Shown here in pieces: positions 40,697 through 48,067 of a stretch of DNA of 48,067 nucleotides (position 1 is its first letter; every line of letters starts with the position of its first letter). A program made the position numbers and the translations under genes. The notes under the pieces were generated by a model. The model made no database searches. It was given only the letters and a program-made list of their open reading frames with translations, and had not been told where the DNA came from. The DNA is from Bradyrhizobium macuxiense. Its GTDB lineage: Bacteria > Pseudomonadota > Alphaproteobacteria > Rhizobiales > Xanthobacteraceae. The DNA is taken from the NCBI RefSeq assembly GCF_001542415.1, contig NZ_LNCU01000036.1:39179-87245 (forward strand), in the 5' to 3' direction.

Positions 40697-42804
40697 TCAC
40701 GTCGTCCAACACCGACGTCGCCATAGCGGCCGACGGCTTCCTTCCGCAGGAGAGTCCGCTTGCGATGTCCGCGGCCGATCTCGGCCGGCCGCCGCGCGCG
40801 ATGGGGAAGCCGGTGTCAGTTGGCACGGGCATGGTCATGCGCCGCGCATTCGTCCTTTTGGTAACGGCGGCGCTGACCGGCGCGGGCGCCTATGTGATGT
40901 ACCTGGTCGTCAAGGTCGGAGGCGTGACGATCATGGAAGGCATGGTGCTCGCGCTGTTCGTGGCGCTGCTTGCCTGGGTCGCGTTCTCGTTCGCATCGGC
41001 GCTTGCCGGCTTTTTCGTCCTGCTTCGACGCAAGGGGAACGCCTTGCCGATCCGCGACGATGGCCCATTGCCGCCGCTCGCGAGCCGGACGGCGGTGCTG
41101 CTCCCGACCTACAACGAGAATCCGCATCAGCTGATGGCGCGCCTGCGCGCCATCTACGAATCCATCGAGGCGACCGGACAGGCCGAAAGCTTCGACTGGT
41201 TCGTGTTGAGCGACACGCGCGATCCCGATATCTGGATCGCCGAGGAGCAGGCCTTCCTCGAACTGTGCGATGCCTGTGGCGCGGGGCGGCTCTATTACCG
41301 GCATCGGGCCGACAACATTGCGCGGAAGTCGGGCAATATCGGCGAGTGGATCACGCGGTTCGGCGGCGCCTACCAGTTCATGATCGTGCTCGATGCCGAC
41401 AGCCTGATGTCGGGCGACACCATGGTGCGGATGGTTCATGCCATGGAGAGCAATCCGCAGGCGGCGCTGCTCCAGACGCTGCCGGTGATCGTCAACGCGC
41501 GCAGCCTGTTCAGCCGCCTGCAGCAGTTTGCCGGAAGGCTGTACGGGCCGATGATCGCCGCTGGCGTGGCGTGGTGGCACGGCTCCGAAGGCAATTATTG
41601 GGGTCACAATGCCATCATCAGGATTCAGGCCTTTGCGGAGCAGGCGGGCCTGCCTGAACTCTCGGGGCGAAAGCCGTTCGGCGGACATATCCTGAGCCAC
41701 GACTTCGTTGAGGCCGCGCTGATGCGGCGCGCCGGCTGGGGCATCTATATGGCGCCGATGCTCGGCGGCAGCTTCGAGGAGGTGCCGCCGTCGCTATTGG
41801 ATTTTGCCGCGCGTGACCGGCGCTGGTGCCAGGGCAATCTCCAGCACCTCGCCGTGCTGACCACGCGCCGCCTGCACTGGATCTCGCGCCTGCATTTCAT
41901 GACCGGCATCGGCTCCTACATCACGGCGCCGCTCTGGCTTTCGTTCCTGGTGCTCGGAATCCTGATCTCGTTGCAGGCGCGCTTCATTCGTCCGGAGTAT
42001 TTTCCGAAGGGCTTTTCGCTGTTCCCGAACTGGCCGGCGCAGGACCCCGTGCTCTCGGCCTGGGTCTTCGGCCTTACCATGGCGCTGCTGATCGTGCCGA
42101 AGCTGCTCGGCTTCCTCCTCCTGCTGACGCGGCGGGACGTGCGCCGGCAATTCGGCGGCGGCTTTCGGGCATTTGCAGGTGTCATCGCCGAGGTCCTCAT
42201 TTCGGCGATGATCGCGCCCGTCATGATGGTGTTCCAGTCGATTGCAGTCGTCGAGATCCTGCTCGGCCGGGATGCGGGCTGGCAGACGCAGCGGCGCGAC
42301 GACGGCGAGGTCGAGTGCCGGGAGCTCTACCGGAAATACGGCGTCCCGACCGCGTGCGGTGTCGCGATGGCGGCAAGCGCCTATGCGGTGTCGTTTCCAC
42401 TGCTGCTCTGGATGTCGCCGGTGATCGTCGGCCTGCTGTTTGCTATCCCGATCGGGGCCTGGACCGCGAAGCCGGAGATGCGCGCGCTGTTCGTGACGCC
42501 GGAGGAGGTGAAGCCGCCCCACGTGCTGGTTCGCGCCAATGAACTGGCTTCGTCGCCGGCATCAGCTTCGTCGCCTGCACTGGCGACGCTGCGGCAGGAT
42601 ACCGGATTGCTGCATCGTCATCTCTCATCGCTTCCGCCGGCCAGGCGCGGCGACCCGGGTGACATCGATCTTCACCTGGCCGTGGCGCGCGCACGGATTG
42701 AGGCAAGCGATAGCTTTGACGAGGCGGTTGGTCATCTCACCCCTCGCGAGACGCTCGCCGTCCTCGGCGATGCTGCCCTGCTGGCGGGAGTGCTTGCGAA
42801 GTAA
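40684..42804 (+). CDS. opgH: Glucans biosynthesis glucosyltransferase OpgH
   Basis: A 706-residue inner-membrane GT2 enzyme that polymerises UDP-glucose into the beta-1,2-glucan backbone of periplasmic glucans. After a short cytoplasmic start there are two membrane helices (FVLLVTAALTGAGAYVMYLVV and MVLALFVALLAWVAFSFA). The catalytic loop includes LLPTYNENP near 140, FMIVLDADSLMSG near 235 and the QxxRW-type DRRWCQGNLQHL near 378. Further helices follow (SFLVLGILISLQ, LLIVPKLLGFLLLL, VIAEVLISAMIAP). It overlaps the 3' end of opgG. A convergent kinase gene lies 10 bases downstream. Confidence 0.94.
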   Translation: MGAIVTSSNTDVAIAADGFLPQESPLAMSAADLGRPPRAMGKPVSVGTGMVMRRAFVLLVTAALTGAGAYVMYLVVKVGGVTIMEGMVLALFVALLAWVAFSFASALAGFFVLLRRKGNALPIRDDGPLPPLASRTAVLLPTYNENPHQLMARLRAIYESIEATGQAESFDWFVLSDTRDPDIWIAEEQAFLELCDACGAGRLYYRHRADNIARKSGNIGEWITRFGGAYQFMIVLDADSLMSGDTMVRMVHAMESNPQAALLQTLPVIVNARSLFSRLQQFAGRLYGPMIAAGVAWWHGSEGNYWGHNAIIRIQAFAEQAGLPELSGRKPFGGHILSHDFVEAALMRRAGWGIYMAPMLGGSFEEVPPSLLDFAARDRRWCQGNLQHLAVLTTRRLHWISRLHFMTGIGSYITAPLWLSFLVLGILISLQARFIRPEYFPKGFSLFPNWPAQDPVLSAWVFGLTMALLIVPKLLGFLLLLTRRDVRRQFGGGFRAFAGVIAEVLISAMIAPVMMVFQSIAVVEILLGRDAGWQTQRRDDGEVECRELYRKYGVPTACGVAMAASAYAVSFPLLLWMSPVIVGLLFAIPIGAWTAKPEMRALFVTPEEVKPPHVLVRANELASSPASASSPALATLRQDTGLLHRHLSSLPPARRGDPGDIDLHLAVARARIEASDSFDEAVGHLTPRETLAVLGDAALLAGVLAK

Positions 42805-42814
42805 CGTGCTGTGG

Positions 42815-45136
42815 CTAGGCAGCGGCGGGCAGCTTGGCCTGCAGCGTGCGCGGGTCGCGGGGCAGCGTGACCCGAACCACGGTGCCGACGCCGAGCTTGG
42901 AGCGCAACCGCATCGAGCCGCCGTGCACGTTGGTGAGCGAGCGCGCGATCGCGAGCCCGAGGCCGGAGCCCTGGTAGGTCTTGGTGAGCTGGCTCTCGAC
43001 CTGCTCGAACGGCTTGCCGAGTCGCCGCAGCGATTCCGGCGCGATGCCGATGCCGCTGTCGGCGATCAGCAGCACGATCGAGTCATCCAGCATCTGGCCG
43101 CGCACCAGCACGCGGCCGTGGTCGGGCGTGAACTTCACCGCGTTGGAGAGCAGGTTGACGATGATCTGCTTGACCGCGCGGCGGTCGGCGACCACCGAGA
43201 TCGTGCTTTCGATGTCCGACTCCAGCGACAGTCCCTTGTCCTCGGCGCGGCCGGAGACCACCCGCAGGGACTCCGCGAGGATGCCGGAGAGGTCGAGCGG
43301 CTCCATGTCGAACTTCATGCGGCCGGCTTCGATCTTCGACATGTCGAGAATGTCGTTGATGACATCGAGCAGGTATTTCCCTGACGTCAGGATGTCGTGG
43401 CAGTATTCCTGGTACTTGTCCGAGCCGAGCGCGCCGAACAGGCCGCTGCCCATGATCTCGGAGAAGCCGATGATGGCGTTGAGCGGCGTGCGCAGCTCAT
43501 GGCTCATATTGGCCAGGAATTTCGACTTCGCGGCATTGGCGTCCTCGGCGCGGGTCTTTTCCTGCGAATACTTCAGGGCGAGATCGGCGAGCTCGCCGGC
43601 CTGTCGTTCCAGCTCGCCTTGCGAGCGCTTGAGGTCGATCACCGAGGCACGCAGGCGCAGATCGTTGTCGACTAGCTTCTGCTCGTGCTCCTTGATGCGG
43701 GTGATGTCGGTGCCGACGGAGACGTAGCCGCCGTCCTTGGTGCGGCGCTCGCTGATATGCAGCCACTTGCCGTCGTCGAGCTGCGCCTCGAAGGTGCGGG
43801 CGCCCGGTGCGAGGGCGTGGGTTTCCTGCAGGCGGGTGCGGACCTCCGGCATGCTGCCGACCTCGACCACCGTCTCGTAGGAGGTGCCGGGGATGACGGC
43901 GGACTCCGGCAGCCGGTGCAGGCGCTGGAAGTGCGAGTTGCAGAGCACGAGGCGGTCCTCGGCATCCCAGAGCACGAAGGCTTCGGGAATGGTCTCGATC
44001 GCGTCGCGCAGCCGCAGGTCGGCTTCGACGCTCTTCTCGGCCAGGCTCTTCTGCTCGGTGATGTCGACGGCAATGCCGATCAGGTGCAGGCCGCCGTCGG
44101 CCGCGGCTTGGCTGAGCTCGCAGCGCACGCGGAGCCAGATCCAATGCCCACCGACGTGCTGCATCCGGAAGCTCTGGTCGATATGGTCGATCTTGCCCGA
44201 GATCAGCTGGTCGGCGATGTCGAACAGGTTGATGTCGTCGGATTTCACCAGCGCGTTGACCTCGCCGAAGGTGAGCAGGTCGGTGCGGGAGTCGAGCCCA
44301 AGCAGGGTGAACATCGATTGCGACCAGAAGATCCGGCCGCGCGACAGATCCCAGTCCCACAGCCCGCAACGGCCGCGGTTGAGCGCGGTGTCGATCCGGC
44401 CGCGCACGGCGTCGTTGATCAGGTCGCCCTCGCGGGCGCGGGTCGATTGCCAATGAAAGGCGAAGCCCAGGATCAGCACCACGAAGCTCGTGGTCGCCGA
44501 CAGCGTCACCGAGAGCGCGGCGTCGGATCCCCAGATCGGCTCGTTCACCTCCTGGATCACGACGACCTGGCCCGGCAGCGACTTGACGAGGCGCGAGATC
44601 GCCAGCGCGCCGCTGCCGTTCGGCAGCGTCATGTCGCTGACCACGCCCTGCTGGCCGGGCGCGACCAGGAGCTGCGCGGTGGAGATCACGTCGAGGACGC
44701 GGTCGCTCTCACCGAGGCCGTCGATCGGCACGCGCGCCAGCACGCGGTGATCGGCGCTGGTGATGATGACGTGGCGGCCGGGCGCGATGCCCCATGACGG
44801 GATCAGGTCGGGCAGCAGTTCCTGCATGTGCTCGATGTTGTTCAAGCGATCGCGACGCACCGAGGTCAGGCGATCGAGACGCTCGGCGAGGATGTCGGAG
44901 AGCGCGGCAAGGTCGCGCTTCGTCGCCCCGCGCTTCTGCCGGCTCTGGTCGATGACCTGGACGAAGGCGCCGAGGCAGATGGTGATCAGGAAGGCGATGA
45001 TCAGAGTTGGGACAGCGCGGCGCAGTGCAGGCTCGGCCGTAAGAAGCCTGTGATATGCCGGTTTTGCGATCGACTGCGCCAATCCCTTGATCGAATCGGA
45101 TTGGACGCACGCGTTCGCTGCATGCGCACGCGCCAT
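42815..45136 (-). CDS. PAS-domain sensor histidine kinase, PleC-like
   Basis: A 773-residue kinase. Two helices (TLIIAFLITICLGAFVQVI near 45 and SVTLSATTSFVVLILGFAF near 215) enclose a periplasmic sensor domain of about 150 residues. Two PAS domains follow (WDWDLSRGRIFWSQSMFTLLG near 265 and AFVLWDAEDRLVLCNSHFQRLH near 395), then a coiled segment, His546 in NMSHELRTPLNAIIGFSE, and an ATPase domain (NLLSNAVKFT, DSGIGIAPES, GSGLGLAIA). The dimerisation region LLDVINDILDMSKIEAGRM is typical of the PleC/DivJ/PdhS group that controls alphaproteobacterial cell polarity and division. The group assignment is from memory; no response regulator lies beside it. Confidence 0.85.
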   Translation of the reverse strand: MARAHAANACVQSDSIKGLAQSIAKPAYHRLLTAEPALRRAVPTLIIAFLITICLGAFVQVIDQSRQKRGATKRDLAALSDILAERLDRLTSVRRDRLNNIEHMQELLPDLIPSWGIAPGRHVIITSADHRVLARVPIDGLGESDRVLDVISTAQLLVAPGQQGVVSDMTLPNGSGALAISRLVKSLPGQVVVIQEVNEPIWGSDAALSVTLSATTSFVVLILGFAFHWQSTRAREGDLINDAVRGRIDTALNRGRCGLWDWDLSRGRIFWSQSMFTLLGLDSRTDLLTFGEVNALVKSDDINLFDIADQLISGKIDHIDQSFRMQHVGGHWIWLRVRCELSQAAADGGLHLIGIAVDITEQKSLAEKSVEADLRLRDAIETIPEAFVLWDAEDRLVLCNSHFQRLHRLPESAVIPGTSYETVVEVGSMPEVRTRLQETHALAPGARTFEAQLDDGKWLHISERRTKDGGYVSVGTDITRIKEHEQKLVDNDLRLRASVIDLKRSQGELERQAGELADLALKYSQEKTRAEDANAAKSKFLANMSHELRTPLNAIIGFSEIMGSGLFGALGSDKYQEYCHDILTSGKYLLDVINDILDMSKIEAGRMKFDMEPLDLSGILAESLRVVSGRAEDKGLSLESDIESTISVVADRRAVKQIIVNLLSNAVKFTPDHGRVLVRGQMLDDSIVLLIADSGIGIAPESLRRLGKPFEQVESQLTKTYQGSGLGLAIARSLTNVHGGSMRLRSKLGVGTVVRVTLPRDPRTLQAKLPAAA

Positions 45137-45329
45137 GCCCTAGACCCCCACGCTAAGCTGGTTTTTTAGCCGGTTCGGATGCTCCCCACGTCGCATCCGA
45201 ATCAAGATGATTTGAATCCAGATTTTCGAGGCTGTCGAGAGTCAACGATTCGTTAATGCGAAATAATTCTTGTCCAAGAGAGAATCGGTCGGCGAAAAAC
45301 GAGTCCGAAACGGGAACGGCTCCGTAGAA

Positions 45330-46709
45330 CTACTCGCGTGGCGGCTCTGCGTGACTGATCACGCGCTTGATGGTCGGGAACGCGCGGCGCAGCGCGCGCT
45401 CGATCTCATCGACGCTGTCGTGCACCTTGATCACGCTCATCGCGGGCGCGGCCCGGCAGTGGAAGTTGACGATCTCGCCGGCGTCGCTGTTGCGGACCCG
45501 CACATTGTGGATGTCGTGGATCGCGCCGCCGGCGGCGAAGCCGGTCAGCGCGGCCTTGATGGCCTCGACGCGGTCGGGGGCGGCGTCGGTTCCCCACGGC
45601 AGTTCCGGCTCGAGCGGCTCGATATGGGTGTCGACTTCGACATCCTCGCCGAAGTCTTCGCGGATCGCGCGCTCGAGGTCGTGGGCGATCGCGTGCGCCG
45701 CATCCAGTGCCATCTCGCCGTCCACCTCGAGGTCGATGCTGACGATCAGCTTGCCGCCGAGATCGTGGACGGTAACATGGTGGATGGCGAGGCCGGAATT
45801 GCGCGCGATCACCATGATGCGCTCGCGCACGCTCTCATTGTCGCGCGCGACCGGAACGGCGGTGAAGGTCAGGTCGGCATCGCCGAACGCGTTGGATACC
45901 GCATCCTGCGCCTTACGCTTGATCTCCTCGACGCGATCGATCGGATAGGTGCGCGGCACCGTGGCAATCGCATCGATGAAATGCGTCGCGCCGACCATGC
46001 GGACGCGCAGCCGGTCGACGTCGACGACGCCGGGCACCGCCCGGATCGCGGCGGTGGCCTTCTCCAGCGCGCCTTCGGGCGCACGGTCGAGCAAGGTCTC
46101 GACCGTCTCCCGCGCCATCCGCAAGCCGAGCAGGGCGATCATGACCGCGACTGCGATCGCGGCTGCAGCGTCACCCCACCAGAAGCCGAGCCCGGCCAGC
46201 ACCAGACCGATGATGACGGCCACCGACCCCATCACGTCGGATGCGAAATGCAGTGCGTCGGCGGCAAGCGCCTGGCTCTTGGTGGCGCGCGCCGCCCGAT
46301 GCAGCGCGCGGGCGCGCCACAGGTTCACGGCGATGTCGAGCACGAGAACGATGAACGGAATGGCCGATATAGTGGGGGGCGGCGCTCCCTCGCGCAGGTG
46401 GCTGTAGGCCTGGACCAGGATGCCGCCGGCCAGCACGTAGAGCAGGGCGATGATGCCGAGCGCGGAGACGCTCTCGAACTTGCCGTGCCCGTAATGATGC
46501 TCGGCATCCGCCGGCTGGTCCGACACCCGCACCACCGCCCAGGTGATGATGGTTGCGACCAGGTCGATGGTCGAGTGCAGCGCTTCGGAGATCAGCGCGA
46601 GCGATCCGATCGCGATGCCGACGACGAATTTCGCGGCGGCCATGCCGCCGCTGGCGAGGATCGAGATCGCCGCGACCGACGTCTTGGTGCTGGGGGCGTG
46701 GGCTGTCAT
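45330..46709 (-). CDS. Cation diffusion facilitator with a long triple C-terminal domain
   Basis: A 459-residue metal-proton antiporter, longer than the usual 300 residues. Six membrane helices span about 12-195. The transport site has His45 and Asp49 (HSTID) and His154 and Asp158 (HFASD), a pattern most often seen in zinc/cadmium members. HHYGHGKFE at 71-79 is the usual loop. The cytoplasmic part (about 215-455) looks like three successive copies of the ferredoxin-like CDF domain: IRAVPGVVDVDRLRVR (222-237), IHHVTVHDLGGKLIVSIDLEVDG (309-331) and IHDIHNVRVRNSDAG (397-411), each followed by an acidic helix. A short promoter region separates it from the repeat region. It exports a divalent metal, probably zinc. 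Confidence 0.9.
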   Translation of the reverse strand: MTAHAPSTKTSVAAISILASGGMAAAKFVVGIAIGSLALISEALHSTIDLVATIITWAVVRVSDQPADAEHHYGHGKFESVSALGIIALLYVLAGGILVQAYSHLREGAPPPTISAIPFIVLVLDIAVNLWRARALHRAARATKSQALAADALHFASDVMGSVAVIIGLVLAGLGFWWGDAAAAIAVAVMIALLGLRMARETVETLLDRAPEGALEKATAAIRAVPGVVDVDRLRVRMVGATHFIDAIATVPRTYPIDRVEEIKRKAQDAVSNAFGDADLTFTAVPVARDNESVRERIMVIARNSGLAIHHVTVHDLGGKLIVSIDLEVDGEMALDAAHAIAHDLERAIREDFGEDVEVDTHIEPLEPELPWGTDAAPDRVEAIKAALTGFAAGGAIHDIHNVRVRNSDAGEIVNFHCRAAPAMSVIKVHDSVDEIERALRRAFPTIKRVISHAEPPRE

Positions 46710-47529
46710 GGCCGGCTGTTTATCAGGGAGTCTGACAACATCAAGTGTCGTTCACGACGCGCAATCGCCACTCACTTGCAACAGCAGCGATGTTGCGAAT
46801 GAGTCCGAATTCAGAAGTCGTATCGTGCAAGCTTGGTAGTTCATTCCGGGTGCGAATCCATATTCTCGCGGCGCGTCTCCGCCCGAGGTCCGCAAAATCA
46901 TTCGCCCTCAAAAGCAAGAGGGCGCAGGGAATGCCGGGTGCGCGCTGCACCCGCGGTCCCGTGTGCAAAAGTGGAAAACGATACGCACACGAGCATACAG
47001 GTTCAGCGGAGGCACTCCGGCATTCCCTGCGCGATGGTTTACGGCTTATACGTGCTCCCCGGCGAGACCGGGCTCTTTTGTCACCGCCTGCGCAAAAGCG
47101 CTTTCGCGCTTTGCAGTGGGACACCTCCCACTGGGGCGTCAGGACCACACGATTTCACCGTCCGCTTCAGCCACGCTCGTCAGCCGTGACATCAGCGTCC
47201 ACCGCATCTCACCGCAACACCCGTGACGATCGCGAAGCGCCCCTCGATCGGGTGAGACGGACGGATTATTACACGAGATTTCAATTCTGATAAACAGAAA
47301 TATTTTTGCCGCAGAGGCTTGACGCGTTTTGCTGAGTTGCCCGTCGTGTCGAATTGGCAACAATCAGCGTGACTATACGGGAGAAACGATCCTGCTTATC
47401 AGGAGACGCCAAGCGCGCTATCATGCTGCTCCTTGAACAAGACTGATCGGGTGCTGGGGCGCTGATCGATCCTGACGGATGGCCGAGGCGGGAGTCTCGG
47501 ATGACATTGGACGGAAGAGGGACACGCCA
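46710..47529. other. Long intergenic region around a structured repeat
   Basis: An 820-base region with the repeat at 46903-47330 and sequence on both sides. Several overlapping open frames (46745-47290, 46833-47189, 46963-47226) have no ribosome binding site and change reading sense within the repeat; I do not call them genes. The first 190 bases hold the promoter of the cation transporter gene, the last 200 the promoter of the gene at 47530. Confidence 0.6.
46903..47330. repeat. Structured intergenic repeat element (Bradyrhizobium-type)
   Basis: A non-coding element with nested hairpins. The outer 16-base arms GCGCAGGGAATGCCGG (46922-46937) and CCGGCATTCCCTGCGC (47017-47032) match perfectly. 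Inside are GGGTGC/GCACCC (46936-46941, 46947-46952) and CGTGTGC/GCACACG (46960-46966, 46985-46991). Before it, CGCCCTC/GAGGGCG (46903-46909, 46918-46924) competes with the outer stem. Downstream, CAGTGGGA/TCCCACTG forms an eight-base stem at 47114-47133, next to the imperfect hairpin 47092-47114. I recall nearly the same sequence in many intergenic regions of Bradyrhizobium genomes, often mis-annotated as short proteins. The borders are approximate. Confidence 0.7.
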
Positions 47530-48067
47530 ATGAACTCCACACCCACTCCGAATGCAGGCGAACCCAATGAGGGCCTGACCGCGAGCGCGGATCAACGACT
47601 CGAGGAAGCCCACAAGCAGATCGCGCGTGCCGATGAAGAGCTCACGCGCTTGAGCGAGCAGCTTGCAAAGATGGAGCGCGATGCCGCGCGCCCACCTTCG
47701 GCCGCACCTAGGCTGTCCTCGGTCGAACCGGCCCCCACGTCGTCCGGGCCCGGTCCTGCTTCGTCCGGACCCGGCCCGCAGCAACCACCGTCCGGAAGGG
47801 CGGCGTTCCGAGCCTTCGCCGCCTTGTCGCTGGCGGCGTGCATCGTTGTCGCTGCCCTGGCTTCGCAATCGTCTTACGGTGCGCGAGCCAAGCAGGTTGT
47901 CGCTCGGTGGGTGCCGCAGCTCGCTTCAACTCAAGCGTCGCCGCGGGATAATCCGCCGCTTCCGGCGCAGCCCGCTTCATCTCCTGTTCAAGTTGCCGCG
48001 GCGGACGCCGCACCACCGCAAGCCGCACCACAGCAAGCCGCGCCAACGCAAGCGATGCCCGTGGCTC
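47530..48067 (+). CDS. Unknown one-pass membrane protein, cut by window end
   Basis: At least 179 residues with no stop before the window end. It starts at ATG 47530, preceded by GGAAGAGGG. Residues 17-55 form an acidic, helical segment (DQRLEEAHKQIARADEELTR) that could be a coiled coil. A Pro/Ser/Gly-rich linker with a doubled SSGPGP follows, then a single membrane helix (AAFRAFAALSLAACIVVAALA) near 96-116, and a second Pro/Ala/Gln-rich stretch (QAAPQQAAPTQA) begins. The layout of charged segment, helix and Pro/Ala linker recalls the unknown protein at 6990-8144, but the sequences differ. The rest of the protein lies outside the window. Confidence 0.72.
   Translation, partial: MNSTPTPNAGEPNEGLTASADQRLEEAHKQIARADEELTRLSEQLAKMERDAARPPSAAPRLSSVEPAPTSSGPGPASSGPGPQQPPSGRAAFRAFAALSLAACIVVAALASQSSYGARAKQVVARWVPQLASTQASPRDNPPLPAQPASSPVQVAAADAAPPQAAPQQAAPTQAMPVA

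Noticed and set aside
45255..45271. A TTAA-N7-TAAT sequence resembling a CtrA site upstream of the PleC-like kinase
   Set aside because: Only the first half matches TTAA-N7-TTAA; a single near match is not enough.
45270..46802. A 510-codon plus-strand frame opposite the cation transporter
   Set aside because: The minus strand has six membrane helices and intact metal sites; the plus frame is a composition-driven shadow.
46745..47290. A 181-codon frame within the intergenic repeat
   Set aside because: It crosses the hairpins, lacks a ribosome binding site and matches what I recall as spurious proteins predicted from this repeat in Bradyrhizobium.

Overview
The window looks like chromosomal DNA of a GC-rich alphaproteobacterium, most likely Bradyrhizobium or a close Nitrobacteraceae relative. 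The reasons are the strongly GC-biased codon use, the cycHJKL cytochrome c maturation cluster next to degP and glnE, a FeuP/FeuQ-type two-component pair, a soluble NAD-dependent formate dehydrogenase operon, and a structured intergenic repeat (about 46903-47330) that I recall as common in Bradyrhizobium genomes. No rRNA, tRNA, CRISPR array, insertion sequence or prophage was seen. The genus is an inference from remembered similarity, not from a search.

Layout. (1) 31-6945, plus strand: a tightly coupled glycan operon of a family 2 glycosyltransferase, a three-domain protein (glycosyltransferase, NodS-like methyltransferase, NodB-like deacetylase), another family 2 glycosyltransferase and an ABC exporter. 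(2) 6990-12491: an unknown one-pass membrane protein, a small secreted protein, galE, manC and a tandem pair of VanZ-like membrane proteins; galE and manC supply nucleotide sugars. (3) 12741-17600: a FeuP/FeuQ-like regulator pair, a conserved protein of unknown function and an exported alpha/beta hydrolase. (4) 17831-29113: cycH-cycJ-cycK-cycL (cytochrome c maturation), a DegP-type periplasmic protease closed by a clear terminator, then a second response regulator, its kinase and glnE, all overlapping. (5) 29220-31529, minus strand: a small membrane protein and a GH26-like glycoside hydrolase with a low-complexity tail. (6) 31897-37855, minus strand: fdsG-fdsB-fdsA-fdhD-fdsD, divergent from a LysR-type regulator, with a palindromic operator candidate between them. 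(7) 38100-42804, plus strand: the LysR gene, then opgG and opgH for periplasmic glucans. (8) 42815-46709, minus strand: a PleC-like PAS sensor kinase and a cation diffusion facilitator with an unusually long cytoplasmic tail. (9) 46710-48067: the structured repeat and the start of an unknown one-pass membrane protein cut by the window end.

Working together: much of the window concerns the cell envelope (surface glycan synthesis and export, sugar nucleotides, periplasmic glucans, periplasmic quality control, envelope-sensing kinases). The rest is respiratory and nitrogen housekeeping (cytochrome c maturation, formate oxidation, glutamine synthetase control). The most unusual items are the fused GT/NodS-like/NodB-like protein, the three-repeat tail of the cation transporter, the operator candidate at the fds promoter, the GH26-like protein without a signal peptide, and the multi-hairpin repeat.
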